This document shows positions 1 to 7,624 of a stretch of 21,354 bases of DNA, piece by piece. The stretch is taken from contig DASUUU010000094.1 in assembly GCA_036373915.1 (NCBI GenBank), positions 1-21,354 on the forward strand, given 5' to 3'. Each line of letters opens with the position of its first letter. Position 1 is the first letter of the stretch. This stretch comes from JASLBX01 sp036373915 (GTDB lineage Bacteria; Actinomycetota; Actinomycetes; Jiangellales; Jiangellaceae). The notes under the pieces were generated by a model that was not told the DNA's origin, searched no databases, and saw only the letters and a list, made by a program, of their open reading frames with translations. Made by a program: the position numbers and the translations under genes.

Positions 1-483
1 GTCGGCGCCGTCCTCCTGGGCCTCGTCGATGCCGACGATGCGCGACATGAAGTACGCGTTGTTCTGGGCGTTGTCGCCGTCGGCCGCGTAGTTCCAGGCC
101 CGGATGAACGAGTCGGCGTCGACCGGCTCGCCGTTGTGGAAGGTGTAGCCGTCCTTGATCTTGATCGTCCAGGTCTGGTTGTCCTCGGACTCGATGGACT
201 CGGCCAGGTCGAGTACCGGCGCGCCCTCGGAGTCGTAGTCGACCAGGCCGCTGTACAGCTGGCGAACAATCAGGATCGACGGCTGATCGTCGGCTGCGGT
301 CGGCACCAGGAATGCAGGCTCGGATGAATAGATGCGGAGCGTGCCACCTTCGGATACCGCTGGCTCCTCGCCAGCCGGTTCCGCGGCGTCGCCGTCGTCG
401 TCGTCGCCACCACCACAGGCGGTGGCCAGCAGCGCCACTGCGGCGGCAGTGGCGGCTAGTTTGAATGGCGTGCTTACACGCAT
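1..483 (-). CDS. Oligopeptide ABC transporter substrate-binding lipoprotein (SBP_bac_5 family), 5' part only
   Basis: This is the N-terminal 161 codons of a minus-strand gene that runs off the left edge of the window. The ATG at 483 is preceded by AGGAGGA (495-489), a strong ribosome binding site. The protein begins with a basic N-terminus, a hydrophobic stretch and ALLATAC with Cys23 followed by Gly and Asp residues, which is a lipoprotein signal peptide. The mature part reads GGTLRIYSSEP, then LYSGLVDYDSEG, LAESIESEDNQTWTIKIKDG and FHNGEPVDADSFIRAWNY. These are the family 5 (peptide/nickel) binding-protein blocks. It should be anchored outside the membrane and deliver oligopeptides to an Opp-type permease. 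The divergent oppD and oppF are its probable ATPases. Permease genes oppB/oppC are not in the window and may lie further along the minus strand. The substrate is an inference. Confidence 0.9.
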   Translation of the reverse strand, partial: MRVSTPFKLAATAAAVALLATACGGGDDDDGDAAEPAGEEPAVSEGGTLRIYSSEPAFLVPTAADDQPSILIVRQLYSGLVDYDSEGAPVLDLAESIESEDNQTWTIKIKDGYTFHNGEPVDADSFIRAWNYAADGDNAQNNAYFMSRIVGIDEAQEDGAD

Positions 484-568
484 TGGGGTCCTCCTCATGA
501 GGCTGCGTAAGGCGTCATCAAGTGTCTTGAGACTGGACCAGGGTAGTCATGGGTGCCTGTCCCCCCAA

Positions 569-591
569 ACCGGATCCGGTGCTACCGGATC
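569..591. promoter_or_regulatory. Possible operator between the SBP gene and oppD: 12-bp palindrome plus repeated half
   Basis: The 243-bp divergent spacer (484-726) contains the perfect palindrome ACCGGATCCGGT at 569-580. Its first eight bases, ACCGGATC, recur at 584-591, 15 bp further on. Such spaced copies could bind a dimeric regulator controlling both divergent units. Nothing identifies the regulator, and a chance origin in GC-rich DNA is possible. Confidence 0.3.
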
Positions 592-661
592 AACCGTTAT
601 CAACCCGCTACCAGAACGTTTGCGAACGGGTTGTTTTCCTTCCATGTCGCGTCATCGCCGT

Positions 662-667
662 TATGAT
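662..667 (+). promoter_or_regulatory. Candidate -10 box (TATGAT) for oppD-oppF
   Basis: TATGAT matches five of six bases of the TATAAT consensus and lies 59 nt upstream of the oppD GTG. No convincing -35 hexamer is seen at 16-18 bp spacing. The predicted leader of roughly 50 nt would contain the ribosome binding site AGAGAGGA (714-721). Confidence 0.35.
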
Positions 668-726
668 GCAGCGCGATGTCGTCTATGACCGCCAAGCCAT
701 CGCTGCGGTTGTAAGAGAGGACCAAC

Positions 727-1761
727 GTGGCAACGACTTCCCCCACACCCGCGCCCGAGGCGTCGTTGGCCGGAGAAGCGCCATTGCTGGAGGTCGAGAA
801 CCTTCAGGTGGAGTTCCGCACCCGCGACGGCGTGGCCAAAGCGGTCAATGGCGTGTCGTTCACCGTCGACGAGGCCGAGACGCTCGCCATCCTGGGCGAG
901 TCCGGATCCGGCAAGAGCGTTACCGCTCAAGCGATAATGGGCATTCTCGACAGCCCGCCAGGATTCGTCACCGGCGGTTCGGTCCGCTTCCGGGGGCAAA
1001 ACCTGCTGGCCTTGCCCGAGGACGAGCGAAGGCAGTTCCGCGGCCGCAGTATTGCGATGATCTTCCAGGACGCCCTGTCGTCCCTCAACCCCGTGTTCAC
1101 CGTGGGGTGGCAGATCGCCGAGATGTTCCGCGTCCACGAAGGACTCTCCCGGCAAGATGGCCGCAAGCGTGCGATCGAGCTGATGGAGCGGGTTCGCATC
1201 CCGGCGGCGAAGGACCGGGCTCGCGACTATCCGCACCAGTTCTCGGGCGGTATGCGGCAAAGAATCATGATTGCCATGGCGATCGCGCTCGACCCGGATG
1301 TGCTGATCGCCGACGAGCCGACGACGGCATTGGACGTGACCGTCCAGGCCCAGATCATGGAGTTGCTCGCCGAACTGCAGCGCGAGAGCCGGATGGGCCT
1401 GATCCTCATCACCCACGACCTGGGTGTCGTCGCCGACGTGGCAGACAAGATCGCTGTGATGTACGCCGGGCGCGTCATGGAGGAGGCTGACGTCCATGAC
1501 ATCTATGGCAAGCCGGCACACCCCTACACCAAGGGCCTGCTGGAATCGATCCCGCGGGTCGACCTCAAGGGGCAGGAGCTTTCGGCGATCAAGGGCCTTC
1601 CGCCCAACCTGATTCGCATCCCGCACGGTTGCGAGTTCAGCCCGCGGTGCCCGTATGCTCAGCAGATCTGTATCGACCAGCGGCCGGCGCTTCGGGAAGC
1701 CGCGCCCGGTCGGTTCGCCGCATGTCACTTCGCTGAGGAGGTCCTCGATGGCAGCCTTTGA
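727..1761 (+). CDS. oppD: Oligopeptide ABC transporter ATP-binding protein OppD/DppD type
   Basis: This 344-residue ATPase belongs to the peptide/nickel importer group. It carries Walker A GESGSGKS (57-64), the Q-loop FQD (Gln114), the signature SGGMRQR (173-179), Walker B VLIADEP (192-198) and the switch His230. The C-terminal extension from HPYTKGLL (265-272) onward is the oligopeptide-transporter C-terminal domain. Its cysteines (Cys302, Cys308, Cys315, Cys333) match the spacing reported to hold an iron-sulfur cluster in OppD homologues. The GTG start is chosen because AGAGAGGA (714-721) sits five bases upstream and the hydrophobic/ABC core begins at LLEVENLQVEF. It overlaps oppF by 14 nt, so the two should be co-translated. 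It would power import of peptides captured by the divergently encoded lipoprotein. The exact substrate (oligo- or dipeptide) cannot be told from sequence. Confidence 0.92.
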   Translation: MATTSPTPAPEASLAGEAPLLEVENLQVEFRTRDGVAKAVNGVSFTVDEAETLAILGESGSGKSVTAQAIMGILDSPPGFVTGGSVRFRGQNLLALPEDERRQFRGRSIAMIFQDALSSLNPVFTVGWQIAEMFRVHEGLSRQDGRKRAIELMERVRIPAAKDRARDYPHQFSGGMRQRIMIAMAIALDPDVLIADEPTTALDVTVQAQIMELLAELQRESRMGLILITHDLGVVADVADKIAVMYAGRVMEEADVHDIYGKPAHPYTKGLLESIPRVDLKGQELSAIKGLPPNLIRIPHGCEFSPRCPYAQQICIDQRPALREAAPGRFAACHFAEEVLDGSL

Positions 1762-2782
1762 TCGCTTTGCGGATGCGGAGGTAGTCCTCGAGGTCGAGGA
1801 ACTTGTCAAGCATTTCCCGCTCACCCAAGGAATCGTGTTCAAGCGCCGTATCGGCGAAGTCAAGGCCGTCGACGGTGTGAGTTTCAAACTTCGTAAGGGC
1901 GAGACGCTCGGCATCGTCGGTGAGTCCGGCTGCGGAAAATCCACGCTGGCCAAGCTGTTGATGCGACTTGAGGAGCCGACTCGCGGCAAGGCTCTGTTCA
2001 AGGGTCAGAACATCTTCGACCTGCGCGGTAAGAGCCTGCGTGCAATGCGCCGCAACATACAGATCGTTTTCCAGGATCCGTACGCGTCGCTCAACCCGCG
2101 GATGACAGTTGGCGACATCGTCGGTGAACCGTTCGACATACACCCCGAGGTCGCACCTCGCGGCGACCGCCGCAGGCGCGTGCAGGAACTGCTCGACGTC
2201 GTCGGACTCAACCCGGAGCACATCAACCGCTACCCGCACCAGTTCTCCGGCGGTCAGCGACAGCGCATCGGCATCGCGCGCGGGCTCGCGCTGCGACCGG
2301 AGATCATCATCTGCGACGAGCCGGTCTCGGCACTCGACGTGTCGGTGCAGGCGCAAGTGATCAACCTGCTGAAGAACCTGCAGAACGAGTTCGGCCTCTC
2401 GTACATCTTCATCGCTCACGACCTGTCGGTCGTCCGGCATATCGCCGACCGGGTGGGTGTGATGTATCTCGGCAAGATCGCCGAGCTGGGCACGGAGGAA
2501 CAGATCTACGAGCACCCCACGCACCCATATACGCAGGCGTTGCTGTCGGCGGTACCCGTCCCGGACCCGTCGGTGAGGGGTCAGCGCCAGCAGATCATCC
2601 TGGCCGGCGACCCGCCCAGCCCGGCCAACCCGCCTAGCGGATGTCGGTTCCGGACGCGCTGCTGGAAGGCCACGGATCTGTGCGCCCAAGAGGAGCCGGC
2701 GCTCGTGGTTCGGCCGGGCATCGATCACGAGTCGGCCTGCCACTACGCGGAGACGCGCGAGGACGTCGTCGTCCACCACTGA
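1748..2782 (+). CDS. oppF: Oligopeptide ABC transporter ATP-binding protein OppF type
   Basis: The partner ATPase of OppD has 344 residues. It shows Walker A GESGCGKS (58-65), Q-loop Gln109, signature FSGGQRQR (166-173), Walker B IIICDEP (186-192), switch His224 and the C-terminal HPYTQALL segment. Cysteines 299, 305, 312 and 331 again form the Cys pattern of the peptide-transporter C-terminal domain. The reading frame is open upstream to 1655, but ATG 1748 is chosen because AGGAGG (1736-1741) lies six bases before it and the domain starts at VVLEVEELVKHF. The start lies inside the end of oppD. OppD and OppF normally form the heterodimeric cytoplasmic motor on a two-subunit permease. No permease gene follows; the next gene is mshB. 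The 3' end is immediately followed by the first copy of a 61-bp repeat. Confidence 0.92.
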   Translation: MAAFDRFADAEVVLEVEELVKHFPLTQGIVFKRRIGEVKAVDGVSFKLRKGETLGIVGESGCGKSTLAKLLMRLEEPTRGKALFKGQNIFDLRGKSLRAMRRNIQIVFQDPYASLNPRMTVGDIVGEPFDIHPEVAPRGDRRRRVQELLDVVGLNPEHINRYPHQFSGGQRQRIGIARGLALRPEIIICDEPVSALDVSVQAQVINLLKNLQNEFGLSYIFIAHDLSVVRHIADRVGVMYLGKIAELGTEEQIYEHPTHPYTQALLSAVPVPDPSVRGQRQQIILAGDPPSPANPPSGCRFRTRCWKATDLCAQEEPALVVRPGIDHESACHYAETREDVVVHH

Positions 2783-2843
2783 CCGGTCGATCACGTTCAG
2801 CAGGGCTGTTGGTGCTCCACCAGGCGCACGCGCCTGGTGGAGC
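2783..2843 (+). repeat. 61-bp intergenic repeat, copy 1 (22-nt arm plus hairpin), directly after the oppF stop
   Basis: The element starts on the base after the oppF stop codon. It consists of a 22-nt arm (2783-2804, CCGGTCGATC to CAGCAGG), a 14-nt spacer, and a perfect hairpin at 2814-2843 with stem GCTCCACCAGGCG and loop CACG. The other copy lies at 11144-11204 in inverted orientation, with about 51 of 61 positions identical by hand alignment, including all 22 arm bases. No T-run follows the hairpin, so it is not a canonical intrinsic terminator, though it may mark an mRNA 3' end. Confidence 0.8.
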
Positions 2844-2879
2844 TGCGACAAGCCTGATAGGGCTGTCAGACTCCCTCGT

Positions 2880-2885
2880 TAGTCT
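2880..2885 (+). promoter_or_regulatory. Candidate -10 box (TAGTCT) giving a leaderless mshB transcript
   Basis: TAGTCT fits TANNNT and ends seven bases before the mshB ATG at 2893, so transcription would begin at or next to the start codon. No ribosome binding site is visible before that ATG, and no clear -35 is seen. The box is overlapped by the inverted repeat TCAGACT (2866-2872) / AGTCTGA (2881-2887). Confidence 0.45.
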
Positions 2886-2892
2886 GAGCGAC

Positions 2893-3810
2893 ATGACTAG
2901 ACCAGAGGCGGGGCGGCGGTTGATGCTTGTGCACGCCCATCCTGATGACGAGACGATCAGCACCGGCGCCACCATGGCAAAATATGTGCACGAGGGCGCC
3001 CACGTCACGCTCGTGACGTGCACCTTGGGCGAAGAAGGTGAGGTTCTCGTACCTGACCTCGCGCACCTCGCGTCCGACCGAGACGACACCTTGGGCTCGC
3101 AGCGCATCATCGAGCGCAAACAGGCGATGGCCGATCTCGGCATCACCGACTACAGGTTCCTCGGGGATGCCGGTCGATTTCGCGACACGGGCATGGCGTG
3201 GGGCGACAGCGGGCAGGCGGTTCCGCCGACCGATGTCCGTCCCGACACCTTCTGGGCAGCCGACCTGCGGGAGGCCTCTGATGAGCTCGTCCCCGTGATT
3301 CGTGAAGTCCGCCCTCACGTGCTGGTGACGTACGACGAGATGGGTGGGTACGGGCATCCGGACCACGTCCAGGCCCATCGGGTCGCCACTTACGGCTCCG
3401 CGTTGGCGGCTGCGCCGTCGTACCGGCCGGACCTCGGAGTTGCTTGGGACGTCCCGAAGATCTACTGGACGGCGATGCCGCGCAGCGTGATGCAGGAGGG
3501 CATCGTCACCATGCGAGAGATCGGTTCTGACTTCTTCGGGCTCGATAGCGCCGACGACACTCCGTTCGCGGTCCCCGACGAGTTCATCACGGCCAGGGTC
3601 GACGGGATGGATCACGTCGAGAAGAAACTTGCGGCCATGCGTGCCTACGTCACGCAGATCGCTGCCGACGGGCCGTTCTTCAAGTTGTCCGATCAACTCG
3701 GCCCCCAGGTGTGGGGTCTGGAGTTCTACCGACTCGTCAAGGGTCGGCGCGGGCCGGTAGATCCCAAGACGGGATGGGAGACAGACCTGTTCGCCGGGCT
3801 GGACGTCTGA
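2893..3810 (+). CDS. mshB: N-acetyl-1-D-myo-inosityl-2-amino-2-deoxy-alpha-D-glucopyranoside deacetylase (mycothiol synthesis)
   Basis: MshB removes the acetyl group from GlcNAc-inositol, the second committed step of mycothiol synthesis, in the cytoplasm. The protein has 305 residues, the usual size. It is a PIG-L/LmbE-fold zinc deacetylase: AHPDDE (15-20) supplies His16, Asp18 and Asp19, and GGYGHPDH (151-158) supplies Tyr153 and the third zinc ligand His158. The segment DDTLGSQRI (64-72) and FLGDAGRFRDTGMAW (89-103) fit MshB better than the paralogue Mca. The frame is open upstream to 2641, inside oppF; ATG 2893 is chosen because the family starts a few residues before the first strand (RRLMLVHAHPDDE). 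It has no Shine-Dalgarno sequence but a TANNNT box seven bases upstream, suggesting leaderless translation. Its presence indicates that the organism makes mycothiol. Confidence 0.93.
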   Translation: MTRPEAGRRLMLVHAHPDDETISTGATMAKYVHEGAHVTLVTCTLGEEGEVLVPDLAHLASDRDDTLGSQRIIERKQAMADLGITDYRFLGDAGRFRDTGMAWGDSGQAVPPTDVRPDTFWAADLREASDELVPVIREVRPHVLVTYDEMGGYGHPDHVQAHRVATYGSALAAAPSYRPDLGVAWDVPKIYWTAMPRSVMQEGIVTMREIGSDFFGLDSADDTPFAVPDEFITARVDGMDHVEKKLAAMRAYVTQIAADGPFFKLSDQLGPQVWGLEFYRLVKGRRGPVDPKTGWETDLFAGLDV

Positions 3811-3899
3811 GCCCGGGTATCCGTCTCGCGCCACTGCCGCGCTGTGTCGTCGCTGCGGGCCTGCCGTCGCGAGAAGGTGGCGCAGGTGGTGGAGTCCGG

Positions 3900-3905
3900 T
3901 AGGAT
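3900..3905 (+). promoter_or_regulatory. Weak candidate -10 box (TAGGAT) in the mshB-VanW gap
   Basis: TAGGAT fits TANNNT and is the best promoter-like hexamer in the 172-bp gap. No matching -35 is seen. It would give a leader of about 70 nt for the VanW gene. No other feature was recognised in the gap. Confidence 0.25.
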
Positions 3906-3982
3906 TCAGGGCGGCTCGCCTGTCGGCCTTGCCTGTGGCCATGCTCAGGTGTACTGCCGACCCCGACTGAAAGTTGCTGTGC

Positions 3983-6511
3983 GTGACCGACAAATCCAAT
4001 CCGAGGGGCTTTCCGCGCCCGGGCGCGCCCAAAGCCCGCCCAGGCCGCTCCATCTTCGACGACACGGCCGAGTTCGCCGTCCCGGTCGTCGAGGATGGCG
4101 CGTCCAAGGGCGTCGGCGAGGTGCCCGGCGATCCCGGCGAGGTGCGCGGCGGTCCCGGCGAGGTGCGCGGCGGTCCCGGCGAAGAGCACGTGGACGCGGC
4201 CACGTCGGATGAGCGCCGCGAGTCTCCAGTCGCGAACGCGGAACCAGGTCGGGCCGGGCAAGACGCATCTCAAGCCGCCGGCGTACGAACCGAACCTGAT
4301 CCGGTGGCCGACGAGTCGGTTGCCCAGCAGTCCGCACGCGACGGGCAGGATGCGGTCGATCCTGCCTGGACCGCCACCATGCAGAAAGCCGCGGCCAGGG
4401 ACGCCGCCGCGCGTGAGTCCGCTGCCCGTGAGGCTACCGCTCGTGAGGCTGCCGCTCGCGAGACCGCAGCCCGCGAGGCGGCCGCTCGCGAGGCCGCTGC
4501 GCGCGAGGCCGCTGCGCGCGAGGCCACCAGGCAGGAAACTGCGGCGAAGGAGGCTGCCGCTCGCGAGGCCGCAACTGGGGTCACCACCGCACACGAGACG
4601 CCCGATACAGAGGCGACGGTCCGCATGCCGGTAGTGCACGAACCGGCTCCTGGTAGACCTCCGGTCGATCAGCCGGCTGAGTTCGCGCCGCGGCGGCATC
4701 GCGATACCGAGCTTCCGGTCTCCGGCAATTCGGAGCAGCGGCGGCATCGTGCTGCGGAGCCGCCCGTCTCGTTCTGGCGTCGGCCTCCGGTGCTGATCGC
4801 CGGCGCCGTCCTCGGCGGGCTCCTGGTCCTGTACGTCGCGGCCTACGCCATAGCGGGTGGGAATCTGGCCCGCAACGCGACCGTGCTCGGCGTGGAGGTC
4901 GGTGGTCTGTCGCCGGCCGAAGCCGAGGCCAAGCTGGCCGCGGAGTTGCCGGCGATCGTCGACCAGGCGATCGATCTCGAAGTCGAGCACGCGGAGTCGA
5001 CCTTCCCGATGGTTCCGTCCGAGGCGGGGCTCGGAATCGACTACGTGGCCACGGTCGATTCGATTCCGGGTGGAAGCGCCAATCCGCTCTCACTCGTCGG
5101 TGCGTTGCTCGGCGGGGGCGAGGTCGCACCCGTACCGTCCGTGGACCGCCCAGCGCTCGAGTCGGCGCTCGAAACCATCGCCGACGAATCGGACATCGAG
5201 CCGGTGAATGGTGGCGTCGCGTTCGACGATGGAGAGGTCGTCACGAGTGCGGCCGAGGTCGGGCGTGCGGTCGACGTCACAGCCACCGCCGACCAGATCG
5301 AGCAAGCGTTCTTCGGGGGAGAAGGGCCGCACGAGACTCCGATCGGTCCGCTGGCCGCCGTTGTCACAGATGTCGAACCGACTGTCACCGACGCCGAGGT
5401 CGAGCGGGCGGTCACTGAGTTCGCCGAACCCGCGATGTCCGAACCAGTTCGCATCTCGGCCGATGAGCACACGATTGACATAGAGCCCGAAATGATCAGC
5501 GCCGCCCTGACGCTGACGCCGGACGAGTCCGGAACGCTACAGCCCGCACTCGACGGGGACGCGCTAGCAGACGCGGCGTCCGAGGTCCTCGAAGACGTAG
5601 GCCAGCCCGGCCGTGAGGCCACGATTCGCATCGAGAACGGTGCCCCGACGATCATTCCGCACCAGGTCGGCGTCGGCATCAGTTCCGGAGCCCTGGCAGA
5701 CGCCGTCCTGCCGGTGTTGACCGAGACAGGTGACGCCCGCGCGGCGACCGTCGAGTACAGCGAGGCGGAGCCCGAGTTCACCGCCGAGGACGCCGAAGCC
5801 CTTGGCGTCAAAGAGGTCATCAGCGAGTTCACGACGCGGTTCCCGCACGCGGCGTACCGCAACACCAACATCGGGCTCGCCGCGTCCAGGATCCACAACA
5901 CCCTGCTCAAGCCCGGGGAGGAGTTCAGCCTGAACGGGCTCGTGGGTGAACGAACCGCTGCGAACGGATTCGCCAAGGGCGGCACGATCAGTGGCGGCGT
6001 GCTCGTCGAGGACTACGGCGGCGGCGTTTCGCAGGTGGCCACGACGACCTACCACGCAGCCTTCAAGGCCGGCCTCGAGGACATCTACCACCAGCCGCAC
6101 AGCATTTACTTCGATCGTTATCCGGTCGCGCAAGAAGCGACAGTGTCGTGGGGCAACTTCGACATGGCCTTCCGCAACGACACGCCGTACGGCGTTCTGG
6201 TCGAGGCGCGGTTCACGGCCAGCACGCCGGGCTCGCAGGGCGTCCTCACTGTCCGGCTGTGGAGTACCGAGTACTTCGAGGTCGAGACGTCGGTGTCCGA
6301 GCGGTCGAACTTCACCGATCCGCCGACCATCTACAACAACAAGGACAACTGCATTTCCAACCAGGTGGGGTCGAAGGGCTTTTCGATCACCTCCTACCGG
6401 AAGGTCTGGGATCCCGACGGCACCCTCGTCAAGGACGAGGCGTACCCGTGGACCTACCGACCGAACCCCGTCGTCGTGTGCGGTGAAGAGCCCGAAGACG
6501 ACGACAACTAA
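3983..6511 (+). CDS. Membrane-anchored VanW-family protein with YoaR-like domains
   Basis: This 842-residue protein has a long N-terminal region of low complexity: a 7-residue repeat (EVRGGPG, about 46-66) and an Ala/Arg/Glu pentapeptide run (about 133-198). Basic residues then precede one transmembrane helix (about 268-290, VLIAGAVLGGLLVLYVAAYAI), so the repeats should be cytoplasmic and the rest outside. The exported part has GLSPAEAEAKLAAEL and two stretches resembling the PG_binding_4/YoaR fold (around PSVDRPALESALE and LQPALDGDALADAA). The VanW domain (about 609-750) includes RNTNIGLAASRIHN, LKPGEEFSLNGLVGERT and EDYGGGVSQVATTTYHAA. The VanW name comes from vancomycin-resistance clusters, but its biochemical role is unknown; a cell-wall function is inferred. 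GTG 3983 is preferred; TTG 3974 in the same frame is an alternative, with only GAAAG (3969-3973) as a weak ribosome site. Confidence 0.88.
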   Translation: MTDKSNPRGFPRPGAPKARPGRSIFDDTAEFAVPVVEDGASKGVGEVPGDPGEVRGGPGEVRGGPGEEHVDAATSDERRESPVANAEPGRAGQDASQAAGVRTEPDPVADESVAQQSARDGQDAVDPAWTATMQKAAARDAAARESAAREATAREAAARETAAREAAAREAAAREAAAREATRQETAAKEAAAREAATGVTTAHETPDTEATVRMPVVHEPAPGRPPVDQPAEFAPRRHRDTELPVSGNSEQRRHRAAEPPVSFWRRPPVLIAGAVLGGLLVLYVAAYAIAGGNLARNATVLGVEVGGLSPAEAEAKLAAELPAIVDQAIDLEVEHAESTFPMVPSEAGLGIDYVATVDSIPGGSANPLSLVGALLGGGEVAPVPSVDRPALESALETIADESDIEPVNGGVAFDDGEVVTSAAEVGRAVDVTATADQIEQAFFGGEGPHETPIGPLAAVVTDVEPTVTDAEVERAVTEFAEPAMSEPVRISADEHTIDIEPEMISAALTLTPDESGTLQPALDGDALADAASEVLEDVGQPGREATIRIENGAPTIIPHQVGVGISSGALADAVLPVLTETGDARAATVEYSEAEPEFTAEDAEALGVKEVISEFTTRFPHAAYRNTNIGLAASRIHNTLLKPGEEFSLNGLVGERTAANGFAKGGTISGGVLVEDYGGGVSQVATTTYHAAFKAGLEDIYHQPHSIYFDRYPVAQEATVSWGNFDMAFRNDTPYGVLVEARFTASTPGSQGVLTVRLWSTEYFEVETSVSERSNFTDPPTIYNNKDNCISNQVGSKGFSITSYRKVWDPDGTLVKDEAYPWTYRPNPVVVCGEEPEDDDN
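4118..4180 (+). repeat. Three tandem 21-bp units inside the VanW gene
   Basis: Units at 4118-4138, 4139-4159 and 4160-4180 encode EVPGDPG, EVRGGPG and EVRGGPG. The last two are identical at the DNA level (GAGGTGCGCGGCGGTCCCGG plus C), so copy number could vary by slippage without a frameshift. Confidence 0.9.
4379..4575 (+). repeat. Degenerate 15-bp tandem repeat encoding an Ala-Arg-Glu-rich helix
   Basis: About a dozen pentapeptide units of the type AAREA follow one another (ARDAAARESAAREATAREAA and onward). The DNA shows recurrent GCCGCTCGCGAGG-like 15-mers with synonymous changes. The peptide should form a long alpha helix. The period of five does not fit a standard heptad coiled coil. 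It lies on the predicted cytoplasmic side of the VanW protein. Confidence 0.85.
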
Positions 6512-6615
6512 CGCTGATCATGCAAATCGGGTTCGACACGCCGTCGGCCGCGGCGCTGCGCCGCGAGCGCAATTCGGACATTCTGGCGTGTCGAACCCGA
6601 TTTGCATGATCAGCG
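6512..6615. repeat. 104-bp element with 31-bp perfect inverted repeats between convergent genes
   Basis: The left arm (6512-6542, CGCTGATCATGCAAATCGGG and on) is exactly complementary to the right arm (6585-6615, ending CATGATCAGCG). The 42-nt centre holds a smaller hairpin, GCGGCG-CTG-CGCCGC (6550-6564). The element begins on the base after the VanW stop and ends four bases before the GNAT stop, so it fills the whole convergent gap. It has no open reading frame and no T-run. It may be a bidirectional transcription barrier or a MITE-like repeat. No target-site duplication is evident. Confidence 0.9.
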
Positions 6616-6619
6616 CGGG

Positions 6620-7585
6620 CTAGGGCAGGCGGCGGTAGCGGTACCGGTGGTGTTCGGTGAAGCCGAGCCGCTGGTACATGGCTACCGCCCCCGCGTTGTC
6701 TTCGGTCACCTGGAGGTAGCCGTCGGTGGCTCCGTGCCGGCGAGCCCACTCGACAAGCCCGGTCATGACGTGAGATGCCAGCCCGCGCCGCCGCATCGCA
6801 GGGTCGACCTCCACCGCCGTGACGCCCAGCCAGCGGCGTCCCTCGGGCGAATCGGACACCGCCCCGCGGGCGATCGCCACCGGCCGGCCGTCGACCACAA
6901 CGGCCGCGAAAGTCAGCACGTCGGCATTGATCAGCACCGACTTCGCGTTGGGCGGCGGTGTCGTGCCGCGGTAGTGGTAGGCGGCGAGCCAACGGTCGTC
7001 CGGTTCAGGAAGCAGCTCGACCGGCGGCAGGTCGCCGCGCGTGCTCGCGGCCACGCTCGCCAGCGCTGCGGTCAGCACGAGATTGTCCTCGTACGCTGGC
7101 GGCCAGCCGCGCTTGTCCAGGGCACCTTCGAGGGTTGCGCCGAGCGGTACCGGCACCTGGAAGGTTGGAGCCAGGCCCCGCGCTCGATACCACTTCTCGA
7201 CCAGGGCGATCGCCACGTCGACGGGCATCCCAGGATCGGCCAGCGGCAGGCAGGAGTTCGCCCGCCCGGTGAAACCGCCGGCCGCTCGCAGCAGCCAGCC
7301 GCCGACCCGCTCGGTCTCGGTGGCCCGCCACCCGCCGGCTGCGGCGGCTTCGAGGTCACGGACCGCGCGACGGGTAACCGTCCGCGCAGGGACGACCTTG
7401 GCGGCCAGTACATCGGACTCGGGTACGTTCACCAGCGCGCCGGCCGTGGTACGGACCCTCAACCGGCCACCCGACCAATCTACGAGTTCCCCGAGCACAT
7501 CGGTGGCGTGGGCGCCGTCCACCGGTGCGGTGAGTCGGTACCGAACGACCACGCGACGACCCACGTCGCTGGGTTGTAGCGTCAT
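6620..7585 (-). CDS. GNAT-family N-acetyltransferase with an N-terminal SH3-like domain
   Basis: The predicted protein has 321 residues. The N-terminal 65 residues (GRRVVVRYRLTAPVDG, GRLRVRTTAGALVNVPESDVLAAK) look like a small beta-barrel. The middle (WLLRAAGGFTGRANSCLPLADP) and the C-terminal acetyl-CoA fold follow. The C-terminal part contains GVTAVEVDPAMRRRGLASHVM with the pyrophosphate-binding RRRGLA loop (265-270), and NAGAVAMYQRLGF (297-309). This layout recalls the Rv0428c/Cg3035 type of actinobacterial acetyltransferase, from memory. The substrate is unknown. ATG 7585 is preferred over GTG 7636 because a candidate -10 (TAGTAT on this strand, 7631-7626) lies inside the longer version. 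It is divergent from fdxA, an arrangement that would allow shared control. Confidence 0.82.
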   Translation of the reverse strand: MTLQPSDVGRRVVVRYRLTAPVDGAHATDVLGELVDWSGGRLRVRTTAGALVNVPESDVLAAKVVPARTVTRRAVRDLEAAAAGGWRATETERVGGWLLRAAGGFTGRANSCLPLADPGMPVDVAIALVEKWYRARGLAPTFQVPVPLGATLEGALDKRGWPPAYEDNLVLTAALASVAASTRGDLPPVELLPEPDDRWLAAYHYRGTTPPPNAKSVLINADVLTFAAVVVDGRPVAIARGAVSDSPEGRRWLGVTAVEVDPAMRRRGLASHVMTGLVEWARRHGATDGYLQVTEDNAGAVAMYQRLGFTEHHRYRYRRLP

Positions 7586-7624
7586 AGAGTGGACCTCGGG
7601 TGCATGCGTACCTACCGGCAACGC

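Noticed and set aside
661..2001. Long open frame on the minus strand opposite oppD
   Set aside because: It is antisense to a well-supported ATPase gene, has no recognisable domain and shows the Arg/His/Asp-rich composition of a GC-rich shadow frame.
6512..6615. Canonical Rho-independent terminator
   Set aside because: The inverted repeat is much longer than usual, has a 42-nt centre and no T-run on either side, so it is listed as a repeat element instead.
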